Below are positions 39,377 through 47,562 of a stretch of DNA of 64,000 nt, in pieces. The stretch is from NCBI RefSeq assembly GCF_041435195.1, contig NZ_CP108106.1, forward strand, positions 2,356,001 through 2,420,000. Reading direction: 5' to 3'. Both the position numbers and the translations under genes were made by a program. Below the pieces are notes generated by a model. The model was not told the DNA's origin. It saw only the letters and a program-made list of their open reading frames with translations, and searched no databases. How positions within the stretch are numbered: the first letter of the stretch is position 1; every line of letters begins with the position of its first letter. This DNA is from Streptomyces sp. NBC_00224 (GTDB lineage Bacteria > Actinomycetota > Actinomycetes > Streptomycetales > Streptomycetaceae).

Positions 39377-40698
39377 GAGATGACCTCCTGGGCCGGGCGG
39401 CGGGCCCGCCACTGCGGTCCGTCCGGGTAGCGGTAGGCGGCGATCGACTCGGGGCGCATCCGGGCCGAGAAGCCCGGGGCGCGCGGTGCGCGGTAGCGGC
39501 CGCCCTCGATGACGGCCGGGTGGATGAAGTGCTCGTGGAGGTGGTCGACGTACTCGATGACGCGGTCCTCGCGGGTGCCGGAGACCGCCACGTAGTCGAA
39601 CATCGCCAGATGCTGGACGAGTTCGCACAGGCCCACGCCGCCCGCGTGCGGGCAGACGGGGACGCCGTACTTGGCGGCGAGCAGCAGGATCGCCAGGTTC
39701 TCGTTGACGCCGGAGACCCTCGCCGCGTCGATCTGCACGAAGTCGACCGCGCCGGCCTGGAGGAGCTGCTTGAACACGACCCGGTTGGCGACGTGTTCGC
39801 CGGTGGCCACCTTCACCGGCTGCCCGGCGCGTACGGCGGCGTGGCCGAGGATGTCGTCGGGGCTGGTCGGCTCCTCGATCCAGTGCGGGGCGTACGGGGC
39901 GAGCGCGGCCATCCAGCGCAGCGCGTCCGGCACGTCCCAGCGCTGGTTGGCGTCGACGGCGATGCGGATGCCGGGGCCGACCGCCGCGCGGGCCAGCCGC
40001 AGCCGCCGTACGTCGTCGTCGAGGTCGGCGCCGACCTTCAGCTTGATCTGCGCGAAGCCGTCCGCGACCGCCTCCTTGGCGAGCCGGACCAGCTTGTCGT
40101 CGTCGTAGCCGAGCCAGCCGGGCGAGGTGGTGTAGGCGGGATAGCCCTCGGCGCGCAGCAGCCGGGCCCGCTCGGCGCGGCCCGGTTCGGCGGCCCGCAG
40201 CAGGGCGAGAGCCTCCTCGCGGGTCAGTACGTCGGTGAGGTAGCGGAAGTCGACGAGGGAGACCAGCTCCTCGGGGGTCATCGCGGCCAGGAACTCCCAG
40301 ACGGGCAGCCCGGCGGCGGTCGCGGCCAGGTCCCAGGCCGCGTTGACGACCGCGCCGGCCGCCATGTGCGTGACGCCCTTCTCCGGGCCGAGCCAGCGCA
40401 ACTGCGAGTCATGGGTGAGGTCGTGGTGGAGGGCCGCGAGATCGGCGGCGCTTCTCGGCGCCGGACGGCCCACCACGTACGGCCGCAGCGCCTCGATGGC
40501 GGCGGCGGTGACATCGTTGCCGCGGCCGATGGTGAAGACGAGACCGTGGCCCTCGGTGCGGGCCGGGCCGTCGGTGCGCAGCACCACATAGGCGGCCGAG
40601 TAGTCCGGGTCGGGGTTCATCGCGTCCGAGCCGTCGAGCTGCTCGGAGGTGGGGAAGCGGATGTCGTATACGTCGAACCCGGTGACACTCGGCCTCAT
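39373..40698 (-). CDS. L-fuconate dehydratase-like enolase-superfamily enzyme
   Basis: A 441-aa enolase-superfamily dehydratase, the same length as characterised L-fuconate dehydratases. The N-terminal capping domain ([20 protein letters not shown]) carries the long specificity loop of this group, including [17 protein letters not shown]. In the barrel: catalytic Lys motif [10 protein letters not shown], metal ligands [16 protein letters not shown] and TGEHVANR, and the late His in CPHAGGVGL. It removes water from L-fuconate or a related acid to give a 2-keto-3-deoxy sugar acid. It is the first gene of the operon, with candidate operator sites 60-100 bases upstream. Confidence 0.9.
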   Translation of the reverse strand: MRPSVTGFDVYDIRFPTSEQLDGSDAMNPDPDYSAAYVVLRTDGPARTEGHGLVFTIGRGNDVTAAAIEALRPYVVGRPAPRSAADLAALHHDLTHDSQLRWLGPEKGVTHMAAGAVVNAAWDLAATAAGLPVWEFLAAMTPEELVSLVDFRYLTDVLTREEALALLRAAEPGRAERARLLRAEGYPAYTTSPGWLGYDDDKLVRLAKEAVADGFAQIKLKVGADLDDDVRRLRLARAAVGPGIRIAVDANQRWDVPDALRWMAALAPYAPHWIEEPTSPDDILGHAAVRAGQPVKVATGEHVANRVVFKQLLQAGAVDFVQIDAARVSGVNENLAILLLAAKYGVPVCPHAGGVGLCELVQHLAMFDYVAVSGTREDRVIEYVDHLHEHFIHPAVIEGGRYRAPRAPGFSARMRPESIAAYRYPDGPQWRARRPAQEVIS

Positions 40699-40775
40699 GC
40701 ACGCCCCCTGTGGCTGAGTCCTGTCTGAAGAACTCTTGCGACGAACTTCTGCTCGAACATCCGACCTCTCACGGT

Positions 40776-40798
40776 CATCCGATGTATTCCGGATGTAT
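40776..40798. promoter_or_regulatory. Candidate operator of the sugar-acid operon
   Basis: CATCCGATGTAT (40776-40787) and GGATGTAT (40791-40798) in tandem, plus CATCCGA at 40758-40764. The first site matches the motif in front of the GntR/FadR gene (34187-34198). It lies 78 bases upstream of the dehydratase start, in the expected promoter. Confidence 0.6.
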
Positions 40799-40994
40799 AG
40801 CGCCGGACGGGCGGGACAGTCCAGGGGCGCGACAGAAACAGGGCGGAAATTTCCTCGCACAGCTCGGATGAATCACGAGAGAGATCACGCTCTGCCCCGG
40901 CTGCTGCCCGTTCATGCGGGGATCACTCCGGCGGGGACGGTGCCGTGCACGGGGGCTGCGGCGGGGTAGTGCTGAAGCCGTAAGGTTGGGGCGT

Positions 40995-42020
40995 ATGCAA
41001 GAGAACTTCGGAGGGAGGCACTGGGTGATCGAGCTGGAGGGAGTTCCCGAGCTGGTCGACCCGGTCATGATCGCCGCGTTCGAGGGCTGGAACGACGCGG
41101 GCGACTCCGCCTCCTCAGCCGTCGCTCACCTGGAGCGCGAGTGGAAGGGCGAGGTCTTCGCCGCGCTCGACGCTGAGGACTACTACGACTTCCAGGTCAA
41201 CCGGCCGACCGTGTTCCTGGAGGGCGGGGTCCGCAGGATCACCTGGCCCACCACCCGGCTCTCCGTCGTCCGGGTCGGCGGCGACAAGCCGCGCGATCTG
41301 GTCCTGGTGCGCGGGATCGAACCGTCGATGCGCTGGCGCTCGTTCTGCAACGAGATCCTCGGCTTCGCGCACGAGCTGGGCGTGGAGATGGTGGTGATCC
41401 TGGGCGCGCTGCTCGGGGACACCCCGCACACCCGCCCGGTGCCGGTCAGCGGGGTCACCTCCGACCCCGACCTGGCCCGCACGATGGACCTGGAGGAGAC
41501 CCGGTACGAGGGCCCGACCGGCATCGTCGGCATCCTCCAGGAGGCGTGCACCCACGCGGGCGTCCCGGCGGTCAGCCTCTGGGCGGCGGTGCCCCACTAT
41601 GTGTCGCAGCCGCCGAACCCCAAGGCCACGCTCGCCCTGCTCAACCGCCTCGAAGACCTCATCGACCTGCGCATCCCGCTGGGCGAGCTGGCCGAGGACG
41701 CCCGGGCGTGGCAGCTCGGGGTGGACCAGTTGGCGGCCGAGGACAGCGAAGTGGCCGAGTACGTCCAGACGCTGGAGGAGGCGCGGGACACCGCGGACCT
41801 GCCCGAGGCGTCCGGCGAGGCGATCGCCCGCGAGTTCGAGCGGTATCTGCGCCGCCGCGACGGTGGACCGGGCGCGCCCGGCGGCCACATCACGGACGGG
41901 GGCGAGTCCACGTCGTATCTGCGCGACACGAGCAGCGGGCGGACTCGGCCGCCGAAGCCGGCGCGTGAGGAGCCGGATGAGCCTGGCGAAGGCTCGGGCT
42001 CGGAGTCCTCGGAGGACTGA
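40995..42020 (+). CDS. parJ: PAC2-family protein, probable ParJ
   Basis: A 341-aa PAC2-family protein, related by fold to eukaryotic proteasome-assembly chaperone 2. Features: ELVDPVMIAAFEGWNDAGDSASSAV (family N-terminus), FAALDAEDYYDFQVNRP, VILGALLGDTPHTRPVPVSG, and a disordered acidic tail from about residue 290. Between glpD and mshC this matches SCO1662 of S. coelicolor, published as ParJ, a regulator of ParA polymerisation in sporulating hyphae. I infer orthology from position and family. The neighbouring sugar-acid genes separate it from glpD here. The ATG at 40995 is the most probable start. Confidence 0.8.
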   Translation: MQENFGGRHWVIELEGVPELVDPVMIAAFEGWNDAGDSASSAVAHLEREWKGEVFAALDAEDYYDFQVNRPTVFLEGGVRRITWPTTRLSVVRVGGDKPRDLVLVRGIEPSMRWRSFCNEILGFAHELGVEMVVILGALLGDTPHTRPVPVSGVTSDPDLARTMDLEETRYEGPTGIVGILQEACTHAGVPAVSLWAAVPHYVSQPPNPKATLALLNRLEDLIDLRIPLGELAEDARAWQLGVDQLAAEDSEVAEYVQTLEEARDTADLPEASGEAIAREFERYLRRRDGGPGAPGGHITDGGESTSYLRDTSSGRTRPPKPAREEPDEPGEGSGSESSED

Positions 42021-42051
42021 GCGCGTCGCCTGGAAGCGTGGTGACGTGACC

Positions 42052-42155
42052 GCGGGCCGGCTGTGGCTGGCCGCTCCCCCCAAGTTCGCGGCTTCGCTCG
42101 AACAGGGGGGACCCCCATCGCGGCGGAGCCGCACATGTCACAGTCCCGCGCCCCT
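42052..42155. repeat. Streptomyces intergenic repeat, copy interrupted by a hairpin insert
   Basis: GCGGGCCGGCTGTGGCTGG at 42052-42070 and CCCGCGCCCCT ending at 42155 correspond to the two ends of the repeat at 34920-34969 in inverse orientation. Here about 70 extra bases containing the hairpin 42075-42111 lie between them. Confidence 0.6.
42075..42111 (+). terminator. Hairpin terminator downstream of parJ
   Basis: Outer arms 42075-42081 and 42105-42111 (C-run/G-run) and inner arms GTTCG (42084-42088) and CGAAC (42099-42103). It lies inside the interrupted repeat, 55 bases after the parJ stop. Confidence 0.65.
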
Positions 42156-42314
42156 GACACGGCCCGAATTGCACATGTTGCCCAACCCGCCTTTATTCCA
42201 AACCCAATTGGCCGTACGGGGTGGACGAGTCGGCATCCTGGTAGCAGGGTGTGCCGGGTACGGACGCGCGCGAACCCGATCCGATAACGGCATCAGATGG
42301 GAGCGGGAGCGGCC

Positions 42315-43973
42315 ATGACCGACCAGGCACTCCCGGGCCAGGGCCCCGGAACGGCGGGCCCCGGACCCGATGGAGCTGGATTCACCTACCAAGGCGCCGA
42401 GCCGGAGCTGATCGTCGTCACCGGCTCGGACCCAGGAGCGGACACCACGGCGCTCACCATGTTCCTCGGCGACCAACAACTGGCACTCGAACCGCTCTTC
42501 GGCCGGGGCGCGCCGCCCGACCTGTCGCTCTTCCGCCGCGTACGCGGCGGGGCGGACCGGGCCGAGGAGATCGCCGCCCGGCTGGCCGCGCTGCCGGGGA
42601 TCGAGACCGCCTATGTGAAGCCGGGCGCCGTCCCGGCCGACCACGCCGGTCCCGACGACGAGGCGGTGCGGCGGCTCAAGGAGGGCACGCCCGTCACCCC
42701 CGACTTCACCGGCCGCCAGGGCTACTTACGAGCCGCGCCCGAGGGTGTCGACGCGTACTGGGCCTGGCAGCGGCCCGGCGGCTCCGGCCGGGGCGTCACC
42801 GTCGTCGACGTCGAGGGCGCCTGGCAGCTGGGCCACGAGGACCTGGCGGACAAGCTCGCCGGGATCGTCGTCGGCACCCCGGTCCAGGACCTGGCGTGGC
42901 GCAACCACGGCACCGCGGTCCTCGGAGTGATCGGCGGCGACCGCGACGACAAGGGCATCACCGGGATCGCCCCGGAGGCGGTCACGGCGGCGGCCTCCTA
43001 CGCCTCCATCGGCACGGCCGCGGCGATCCACGCCGCCGCCGAACGGCTGGCGCCCGGCGACGTCGTACTGGTCGCACTGCACCGGCCGGGACCCCGGTTC
43101 GCCTATGAACACCGCGACGACCAGGCCGGTTTCCTCCCCCTTGAGTGGTGGCCGGACGACTTCGCCGCGATCCGGCGGGCGACGGCCAGGGGCGTCCTGG
43201 TGGTCGCGGCCGCGGGCAACGGCGGGGAGAGCCTGGACGACGGGCTGTACGAGCGTCGGCCCGAGCGGTTCCCCCGGACCTGGCGCAATCCCTTCAACCC
43301 GGCCAACCCGTCCTCCGGCGCGGTCCTGGTCGGCGCGGGCGCCCCGCCGCCCGGCACCCACGGGCGCGACCACGGCCCGGACCGCTCACGGCTCGCCTTC
43401 TCCAACTACGGGGCGCGGCTCGACGCCCAGGGCTGGGGCCGGGAGGCCACCACGACCGGCGGGTTCTGGGACCGGGAGGGTGAACTCCAGGGCGGCGCCG
43501 AGGAGATCGCCTGGTACACCGACGCGTTCTCCGGCACCTCCGCCGCGGCGCCCGTGGTGACCGGCGCCCTCGTCTGCCTCCAGGGGATCCTGAAGGCGGC
43601 GGACCTCGCGCCGATGACCCCCGAGCGGGCCCGCGAGATCCTGCGGACGACCGGCTCGCCGCAGCAGGACGCGCCCGGGCGGCCCGCCTCCCAGCGCATC
43701 GGCAGCCGGCCCGACGTCAGGGCCGCGGTGACCCGGCTCATGCCCTCGACGGTCGGCACCGGCCAGGCCGAGCGGTACTGGGACGAGCTCCTCCCGTACC
43801 CCCCTGAACTCCCGCCGAGGCTCCGGCTGTTCGTCGCCGGGGCGTGGCGCAACCTCAACGACCCGGCGCCGGAGCTGCGCCGCGCGGTGCACGCCGCCTT
43901 CACCGGGGGACGGCCCGACGTACGCGTCTGGTTCTCGGACGACGAGGTCGTCGGTCTCGTCGTAGCGGGCTGA
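42315..43973 (+). CDS. Subtilisin-like serine protease (S8), cytoplasmic, with novel C-terminal domain
   Basis: A 552-aa subtilase. The catalytic triad is complete: Asp165 (VTVVDVEGAW), His198 (RNHGTAVLG) and Ser409 (SGTSAAAPVV), with oxyanion Asn302 (AAAGNGG). Residues 1-150 include a prodomain-like segment (LAALPGIETAYVKPG). There is no signal peptide or membrane span, which is uncommon for a subtilase and points to an intracellular role. After the protease domain, residues 478-552 form a separate small domain whose pattern (YWD, LFVAGAW, DPAPELRRAVHAAF, late VVAG) recurs in the next gene. The ATG at 42315 follows GGGAGCGG. The two genes lie 110 bases apart, same strand. The substrate is unknown. 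The partner protein is a good candidate. Confidence 0.9.
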   Translation: MTDQALPGQGPGTAGPGPDGAGFTYQGAEPELIVVTGSDPGADTTALTMFLGDQQLALEPLFGRGAPPDLSLFRRVRGGADRAEEIAARLAALPGIETAYVKPGAVPADHAGPDDEAVRRLKEGTPVTPDFTGRQGYLRAAPEGVDAYWAWQRPGGSGRGVTVVDVEGAWQLGHEDLADKLAGIVVGTPVQDLAWRNHGTAVLGVIGGDRDDKGITGIAPEAVTAAASYASIGTAAAIHAAAERLAPGDVVLVALHRPGPRFAYEHRDDQAGFLPLEWWPDDFAAIRRATARGVLVVAAAGNGGESLDDGLYERRPERFPRTWRNPFNPANPSSGAVLVGAGAPPPGTHGRDHGPDRSRLAFSNYGARLDAQGWGREATTTGGFWDREGELQGGAEEIAWYTDAFSGTSAAAPVVTGALVCLQGILKAADLAPMTPERAREILRTTGSPQQDAPGRPASQRIGSRPDVRAAVTRLMPSTVGTGQAERYWDELLPYPPELPPRLRLFVAGAWRNLNDPAPELRRAVHAAFTGGRPDVRVWFSDDEVVGLVVAG

Positions 43974-44083
43974 CCGCTCCACGCGCCGGCCCACCACACC
44001 TCCACCCACCCCTCCATCCGCACATCGACCCATGACCCACCCATGACCGACCCACGCATCGACACAGGGAAGGTGACACCCGT

Positions 44084-44608
44084 ATGAGCACCACCCCGCA
44101 GATGAGTCAGCAGCAGTACGGTCAGCCTCAGTACGGCCAGCAACAGGGCTTCCCGCAGCAACAGGGGTTCCCGCAGGGGCAGCAGGGGTTCCCGCAGCAG
44201 CAGGGCCCGCACGACCAGCAGCAGGGCCCCAGCACCTCGCCGCCGCAGATCCAGCAGCAGCTCCAGCAGCTCGGTCAGCAGCAGCCCTTCCAGCAGCTGC
44301 TCCAGCAGATGGGGCAGCCGATGGGCGGTATGCAGCAGACCGAGCAGCCGCTCGTGCTGCCGAGCGCCGTCGAGGCGGCCTCGGTGACCAGCGGCATCGC
44401 CACCAAGTTCTGGGACGTGGTGACCCCGCTGCCCGGCCAGCCGTCGATCCTGTACCTGTTCATCGCCAACAACTGGCACCCGCTGGTGAACCCGAACCAG
44501 GTCACGCATGACGCGGTCCAGGAGGCCTTCGCCTTCGGCCAGCAGGTCATCGGGTTCTTCGACACCAAGACGGGCACGATCCAGGCCGTCGTGGTGAACC
44601 GCCAGTAG
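44084..44608 (+). CDS. Glutamine-rich protein with the C-terminal domain of the adjacent subtilase
   Basis: A 174-aa protein of two parts. Residues 1-88 contain about 38 glutamines, with repeated GFPQQQ and QQLLQQ blocks, a low-complexity prion-like composition. Residues 100-174 form a compact domain (TKFWDVVTPLPG, LYLFIANNWHPLVNPN, AVQEAFAFGQQ, IQAVVVNR). This aligns with the last 75 residues of the subtilase immediately upstream, with equal spacing of 23 residues between the Phe and the terminal Phe of the central block. No membrane span or signal is present. It is followed by a strong terminator, so subtilase and Q-rich gene form one transcription unit. Function unknown. Confidence 0.88.
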   Translation: MSTTPQMSQQQYGQPQYGQQQGFPQQQGFPQGQQGFPQQQGPHDQQQGPSTSPPQIQQQLQQLGQQQPFQQLLQQMGQPMGGMQQTEQPLVLPSAVEAASVTSGIATKFWDVVTPLPGQPSILYLFIANNWHPLVNPNQVTHDAVQEAFAFGQQVIGFFDTKTGTIQAVVVNRQ

Positions 44609-44628
44609 CACCGGCACGTACGCGAAAA

Positions 44629-44659
44629 GGCGCCGGGTGGGCAGTGCCCACCCGGCGCC
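44629..44659. terminator. Bidirectional hairpin terminator between Q-rich gene and mshC
   Basis: Perfect 14-bp arms (44629-44642 and 44646-44659) around a 3-base loop, followed by a T-rich stretch, between converging genes. Confidence 0.93.
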
Positions 44660-44679
44660 GTGCTGTTTCTTCTACGGCC

Positions 44680-45909
44680 TTACAGGGCCACGCCGAGCAG
44701 CGCGTCGACGGCGCGCGAGGCCACGCCGGGCGCGCCCTCGTCCGTACCGCCGTCGGACTGCTGGAGAGCGGCCCACCGGTCCACGGCCAGGAGCGCCGTC
44801 GGGGCGTCCAGGTCGTGGGAGAGGGCGTCGCGGATCTCCTCGACCAGCGCGTCCGCGGACGGCCCGTCGGGGCGGGAGACGGCCGCGCGCCAGCGGTCGA
44901 GCCGCTCCAGGGCGTCCTGGAGGACCTGGTCGGTCCACTCCCAGTCGGCCCGGTAGTGGTGCGAGAGCAGCGCGAGCCGGATCGCCGCCGGGTCGACACC
45001 GTCGCGGCGCAGCTTGGAGACGAAGACCAGGTTGCCCCGGGACTTCGACATCTTCTCGCCGTGCAGCGCGACCATGCCGGCGTGGACGTACGCCTTGGCC
45101 ATCGGGAACTCGCCGGTGAGCACCTGGGCGTGCGAGGCGCCCATCTCGTGGTGCGGGAAGGCGAGGTCGGAGCCGCCGCCCTGCACGTCGAAGCCCATGC
45201 CGAGGTGGTCGAGGGCGATGGCGACGCACTCGATGTGCCAGCCCGGCCGGCCGCGGCCCAGGCTCGCGCCGTCCCAGCTCGGCTCGCCCTCGCGGGCGGC
45301 CATCCAGAGCATCGGGTCGAGCGGGTTCTTCTTGCCGGGGCGCTCGGGGTCGCCGCCGCGCTCGGCGGAGAGCCGCCGCATGGCTTCGGCGTCGAGGTGG
45401 GAGACCTGCCCGAAGTGGGCGTCGCTCTCCACGGAGAAGTAGACGTCCCCGTCGAGTTCGTAGGCGGCGCCCGCGTCCCGCAGCCGCTCGACGAGCGGCA
45501 CGATGCCGGGTATCGCCTCGACGGCTCCGATGTAGTGCTTCGGGGGAAGCATCCGCAGGGCGGTCATGTCCTCGCGGAAGAGTGCGGTCTCACGCTCGGC
45601 GAGCGCGGTCCAGTCGTGCCCGTCGCGGATGGCGCGCTCCAGGAGCGGGTCGTCCACGTCGGTGACGTTCTGGACGTAGTGCACCTGCCGCTTGGTGTCG
45701 AGCCACACGCGCTGAACGAGGTCGAACGCGTTGTAGGTCGCCGCGTGACCCATGTGGGTCGCGTCGTACGGGGTGATGCCGCAGACGTAGATACGGGCGA
45801 CGGGACCGGGGTCGAGGGTGACAAGACCGCCGGTCGCGGTGTCGTGGATCCGGAGGTCGCGGCCCTTGCCGGGCAGGGCGGGGACCTCAGAAGCGGGCCA
45901 GGCATGCAT
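44680..45909 (-). CDS. mshC: Mycothiol ligase MshC (cysteine:glucosaminyl-inositol ligase)
   Basis: MshC (409 aa) joins cysteine to GlcN-inositol in mycothiol synthesis, with ATP. It derives from cysteinyl-tRNA synthetase. The zinc Cys43 is in [18 protein letters not shown], which includes the HMGH form of the HIGH motif (residues 52-55). The KMSKS motif is EKMSKSRGN, and [10 protein letters not shown] gives further zinc ligands. The anticodon-binding part of CysRS is absent, as expected. The ATG at 45909 ([12 protein letters not shown]) matches the family. A start ten codons upstream is unlikely. It converges on the Q-rich gene across a bidirectional terminator. Confidence 0.96.
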   Translation of the reverse strand: MHAWPASEVPALPGKGRDLRIHDTATGGLVTLDPGPVARIYVCGITPYDATHMGHAATYNAFDLVQRVWLDTKRQVHYVQNVTDVDDPLLERAIRDGHDWTALAERETALFREDMTALRMLPPKHYIGAVEAIPGIVPLVERLRDAGAAYELDGDVYFSVESDAHFGQVSHLDAEAMRRLSAERGGDPERPGKKNPLDPMLWMAAREGEPSWDGASLGRGRPGWHIECVAIALDHLGMGFDVQGGGSDLAFPHHEMGASHAQVLTGEFPMAKAYVHAGMVALHGEKMSKSRGNLVFVSKLRRDGVDPAAIRLALLSHHYRADWEWTDQVLQDALERLDRWRAAVSRPDGPSADALVEEIRDALSHDLDAPTALLAVDRWAALQQSDGGTDEGAPGVASRAVDALLGVAL

Positions 45910-46040
45910 GTCATGAGCGTAACCGGACGCACGCTCCATATTCGAACCGGATGTGCGCTCTTGGCCGAATACGTGGTCTTGCGCGGACCCGGCCCACCGT
46001 GCATGGATCCCGCTTGTCCCGTTACGTCACCTGTGCCGGG

Positions 46041-46913
46041 CTACACCGGCGGCCAGGGAATCGGCGGCCATTCGCCCGACGGGCTGCGGTGCACCCCGTC
46101 CGCCAGCAGGCCCGCCACCCGGTCCCGCAGCGCGTCCAGCTCGGCCGCGGTGATCAGCTCCGCCAGTCGGGTGGCCAGCGGCTCGCCGGGGGCGAGCACG
46201 GCCCCGAGACGGGTCAGCGCCGCCACCGCCTCCCCGGTCAGCGGCTCGCCCGCCCACCCCCACAGCAGTGTGCGCAGCTTGTCGTCGACGTTGAAGGTGA
46301 CCCCGTGGTCGATGCCGTAGAGGCGGCCGCCCTCGGCGGGCAGCAGATGGCCGCCCTTGCGGTCGCCGTTGTTGATCACGGCGTCGAGCACGGCGAGCCG
46401 CCGCAGCCGCTCGTCGTCGGCGTGCACCAGGAGCGCCGTGCGGCCCTCCCCCACGTCCGCGAGCCCGACCGCCTTCCAGCCCTCGCCCGGCTCCTCCCCG
46501 TCGACGAGCGCGAGCAGCCCGCCGTCGGCCTGCTCGGCGCCCTGGCCGTCGTCGGAGCCCTCGGCGTCGCCGGCCTCTTCGGTGAGCGTCTCGATCCACA
46601 GCTGGACCATGCCCTCGCCGTACGGCCCGTCGCGCAGCACGGTCGGCGGCACCAGGTCCCAGCCGAGGGCCGCGCTGACCTCGTAGGCGGCTACCTCGCG
46701 CTGGGCGAGGGTGCCGTCCGGGAAGTCCCACAGCGGGCGTTCCCCGGCCACCGGCTTGTAGACGCAGTGGGCGCTCTCGCCCTCGTACGCGACGGAGCAG
46801 TACAGCACCGCGTTGGACGCCTCGCGGATCCGGCCGCGGACGGTGAGCTCACCCTTGGCAAGCAGTTCCACCGCCGTCAGGCTCCCCGTCGGTATCCGTT
46901 CTGGCGCGGGCAT
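46041..46913 (-). CDS. SCO1664-family protein (PI3/4-kinase-like fold), unknown function
   Basis: A 290-aa conserved actinobacterial protein. Regions that recall phosphatidylinositol-kinase-like domains are CVYKPVAGERPLWDFPDGTLAQREVAAYEVS (Lys of the ATP pocket, about residues 45-75), VLDAVINNGDRKGGHLL (the NxDR-type catalytic loop, about 180-196) and YGIDHGVTFNVD (the DHG metal motif). The active-site pattern looks intact, so a kinase or AMPylation-like activity is possible. The ATG at 46913 overlaps the end of the DUF3090 gene by 37 bases, so the two are translationally coupled. mshC lies 131 bases downstream. Confidence 0.85.
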   Translation of the reverse strand: MPAPERIPTGSLTAVELLAKGELTVRGRIREASNAVLYCSVAYEGESAHCVYKPVAGERPLWDFPDGTLAQREVAAYEVSAALGWDLVPPTVLRDGPYGEGMVQLWIETLTEEAGDAEGSDDGQGAEQADGGLLALVDGEEPGEGWKAVGLADVGEGRTALLVHADDERLRRLAVLDAVINNGDRKGGHLLPAEGGRLYGIDHGVTFNVDDKLRTLLWGWAGEPLTGEAVAALTRLGAVLAPGEPLATRLAELITAAELDALRDRVAGLLADGVHRSPSGEWPPIPWPPV

Positions 46914-47467
46914 ACGTGTCCTTCCGGGTCGAGCGGCAGGCTGCACAGCGGGCACGGCGGGCGGCCCGCGTTGACCACGTCCAGGGCGCGCTTGGCGAAG
47001 GCGCGGGCCTGGGCGCCGGTGAGGCGGACCCGCAGCATCGGCGGGCCGTTCTCGTCGTCCTGGAGCAGCCGCTCCTCGGCCTCGGCGAGGTCCTCGTCGG
47101 AGTCGGCGTCGAGCTCGACCAGGGCCTGCGCCTCGATGACCATGCGCTGCTCCTCGCCGTCCCAGGCGAGCGCCATGGTGCCGACGCGGAACTCCTCCTC
47201 GACGGGCGCGTCGAGCGGCGCGGTGTCGGTGACGTCGGCGGGGGCGACGGCCGGGACGGGCGCGTTGCCGCCGGTGCGCCGCACGACCTCGTCCAGGAGC
47301 TCGTCGATCCGCTCGGCGAGGGCCGCGACCTGGGTCTTCTCCAGGGCGACGCTGGTGGTACGGCTGCCCGCGGACGCCTGGAGGAAGAACGTACGGCGCC
47401 CGGGCAGCCCGACCGTACCGGCCACGAAGCGGTCCGGTGGGTCGTAGAAGAACACCTGACGGGACAC
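46877..47467 (-). CDS. DUF3090-family protein with C-terminal zinc-ribbon-like cysteines
   Basis: A 196-aa conserved actinobacterial protein. The N-terminus is FFYDPPDRFVAGTVGLPGRRTFFLQASAG. The middle is acidic (VELDADSDEDLAEAEERLLQD). The C-terminus has RLTGAQARAFAKRALDVV and a Cys cluster (CPLCSLPLDPEGHVCPR: three or four ligands) that probably binds zinc. Function unknown. It is coupled to the SCO1664-family gene by a 37-base overlap and lies 95 bases after the histidine phosphatase gene. This trio is found together with mshC in many actinobacteria, as I recall. Confidence 0.88.
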   Translation of the reverse strand: MSRQVFFYDPPDRFVAGTVGLPGRRTFFLQASAGSRTTSVALEKTQVAALAERIDELLDEVVRRTGGNAPVPAVAPADVTDTAPLDAPVEEEFRVGTMALAWDGEEQRMVIEAQALVELDADSDEDLAEAEERLLQDDENGPPMLRVRLTGAQARAFAKRALDVVNAGRPPCPLCSLPLDPEGHVCPRQNGYRRGA

Positions 47468-47562
47468 GTCCTGGTCTCCCTATGTCGGATTGAGCGGTGG
47501 ATGCGGGCCCGCCGGGGCGGAGCGCGGTGTTTTCAGCCCGTCCACCCTACTGCGCCCGGCGA

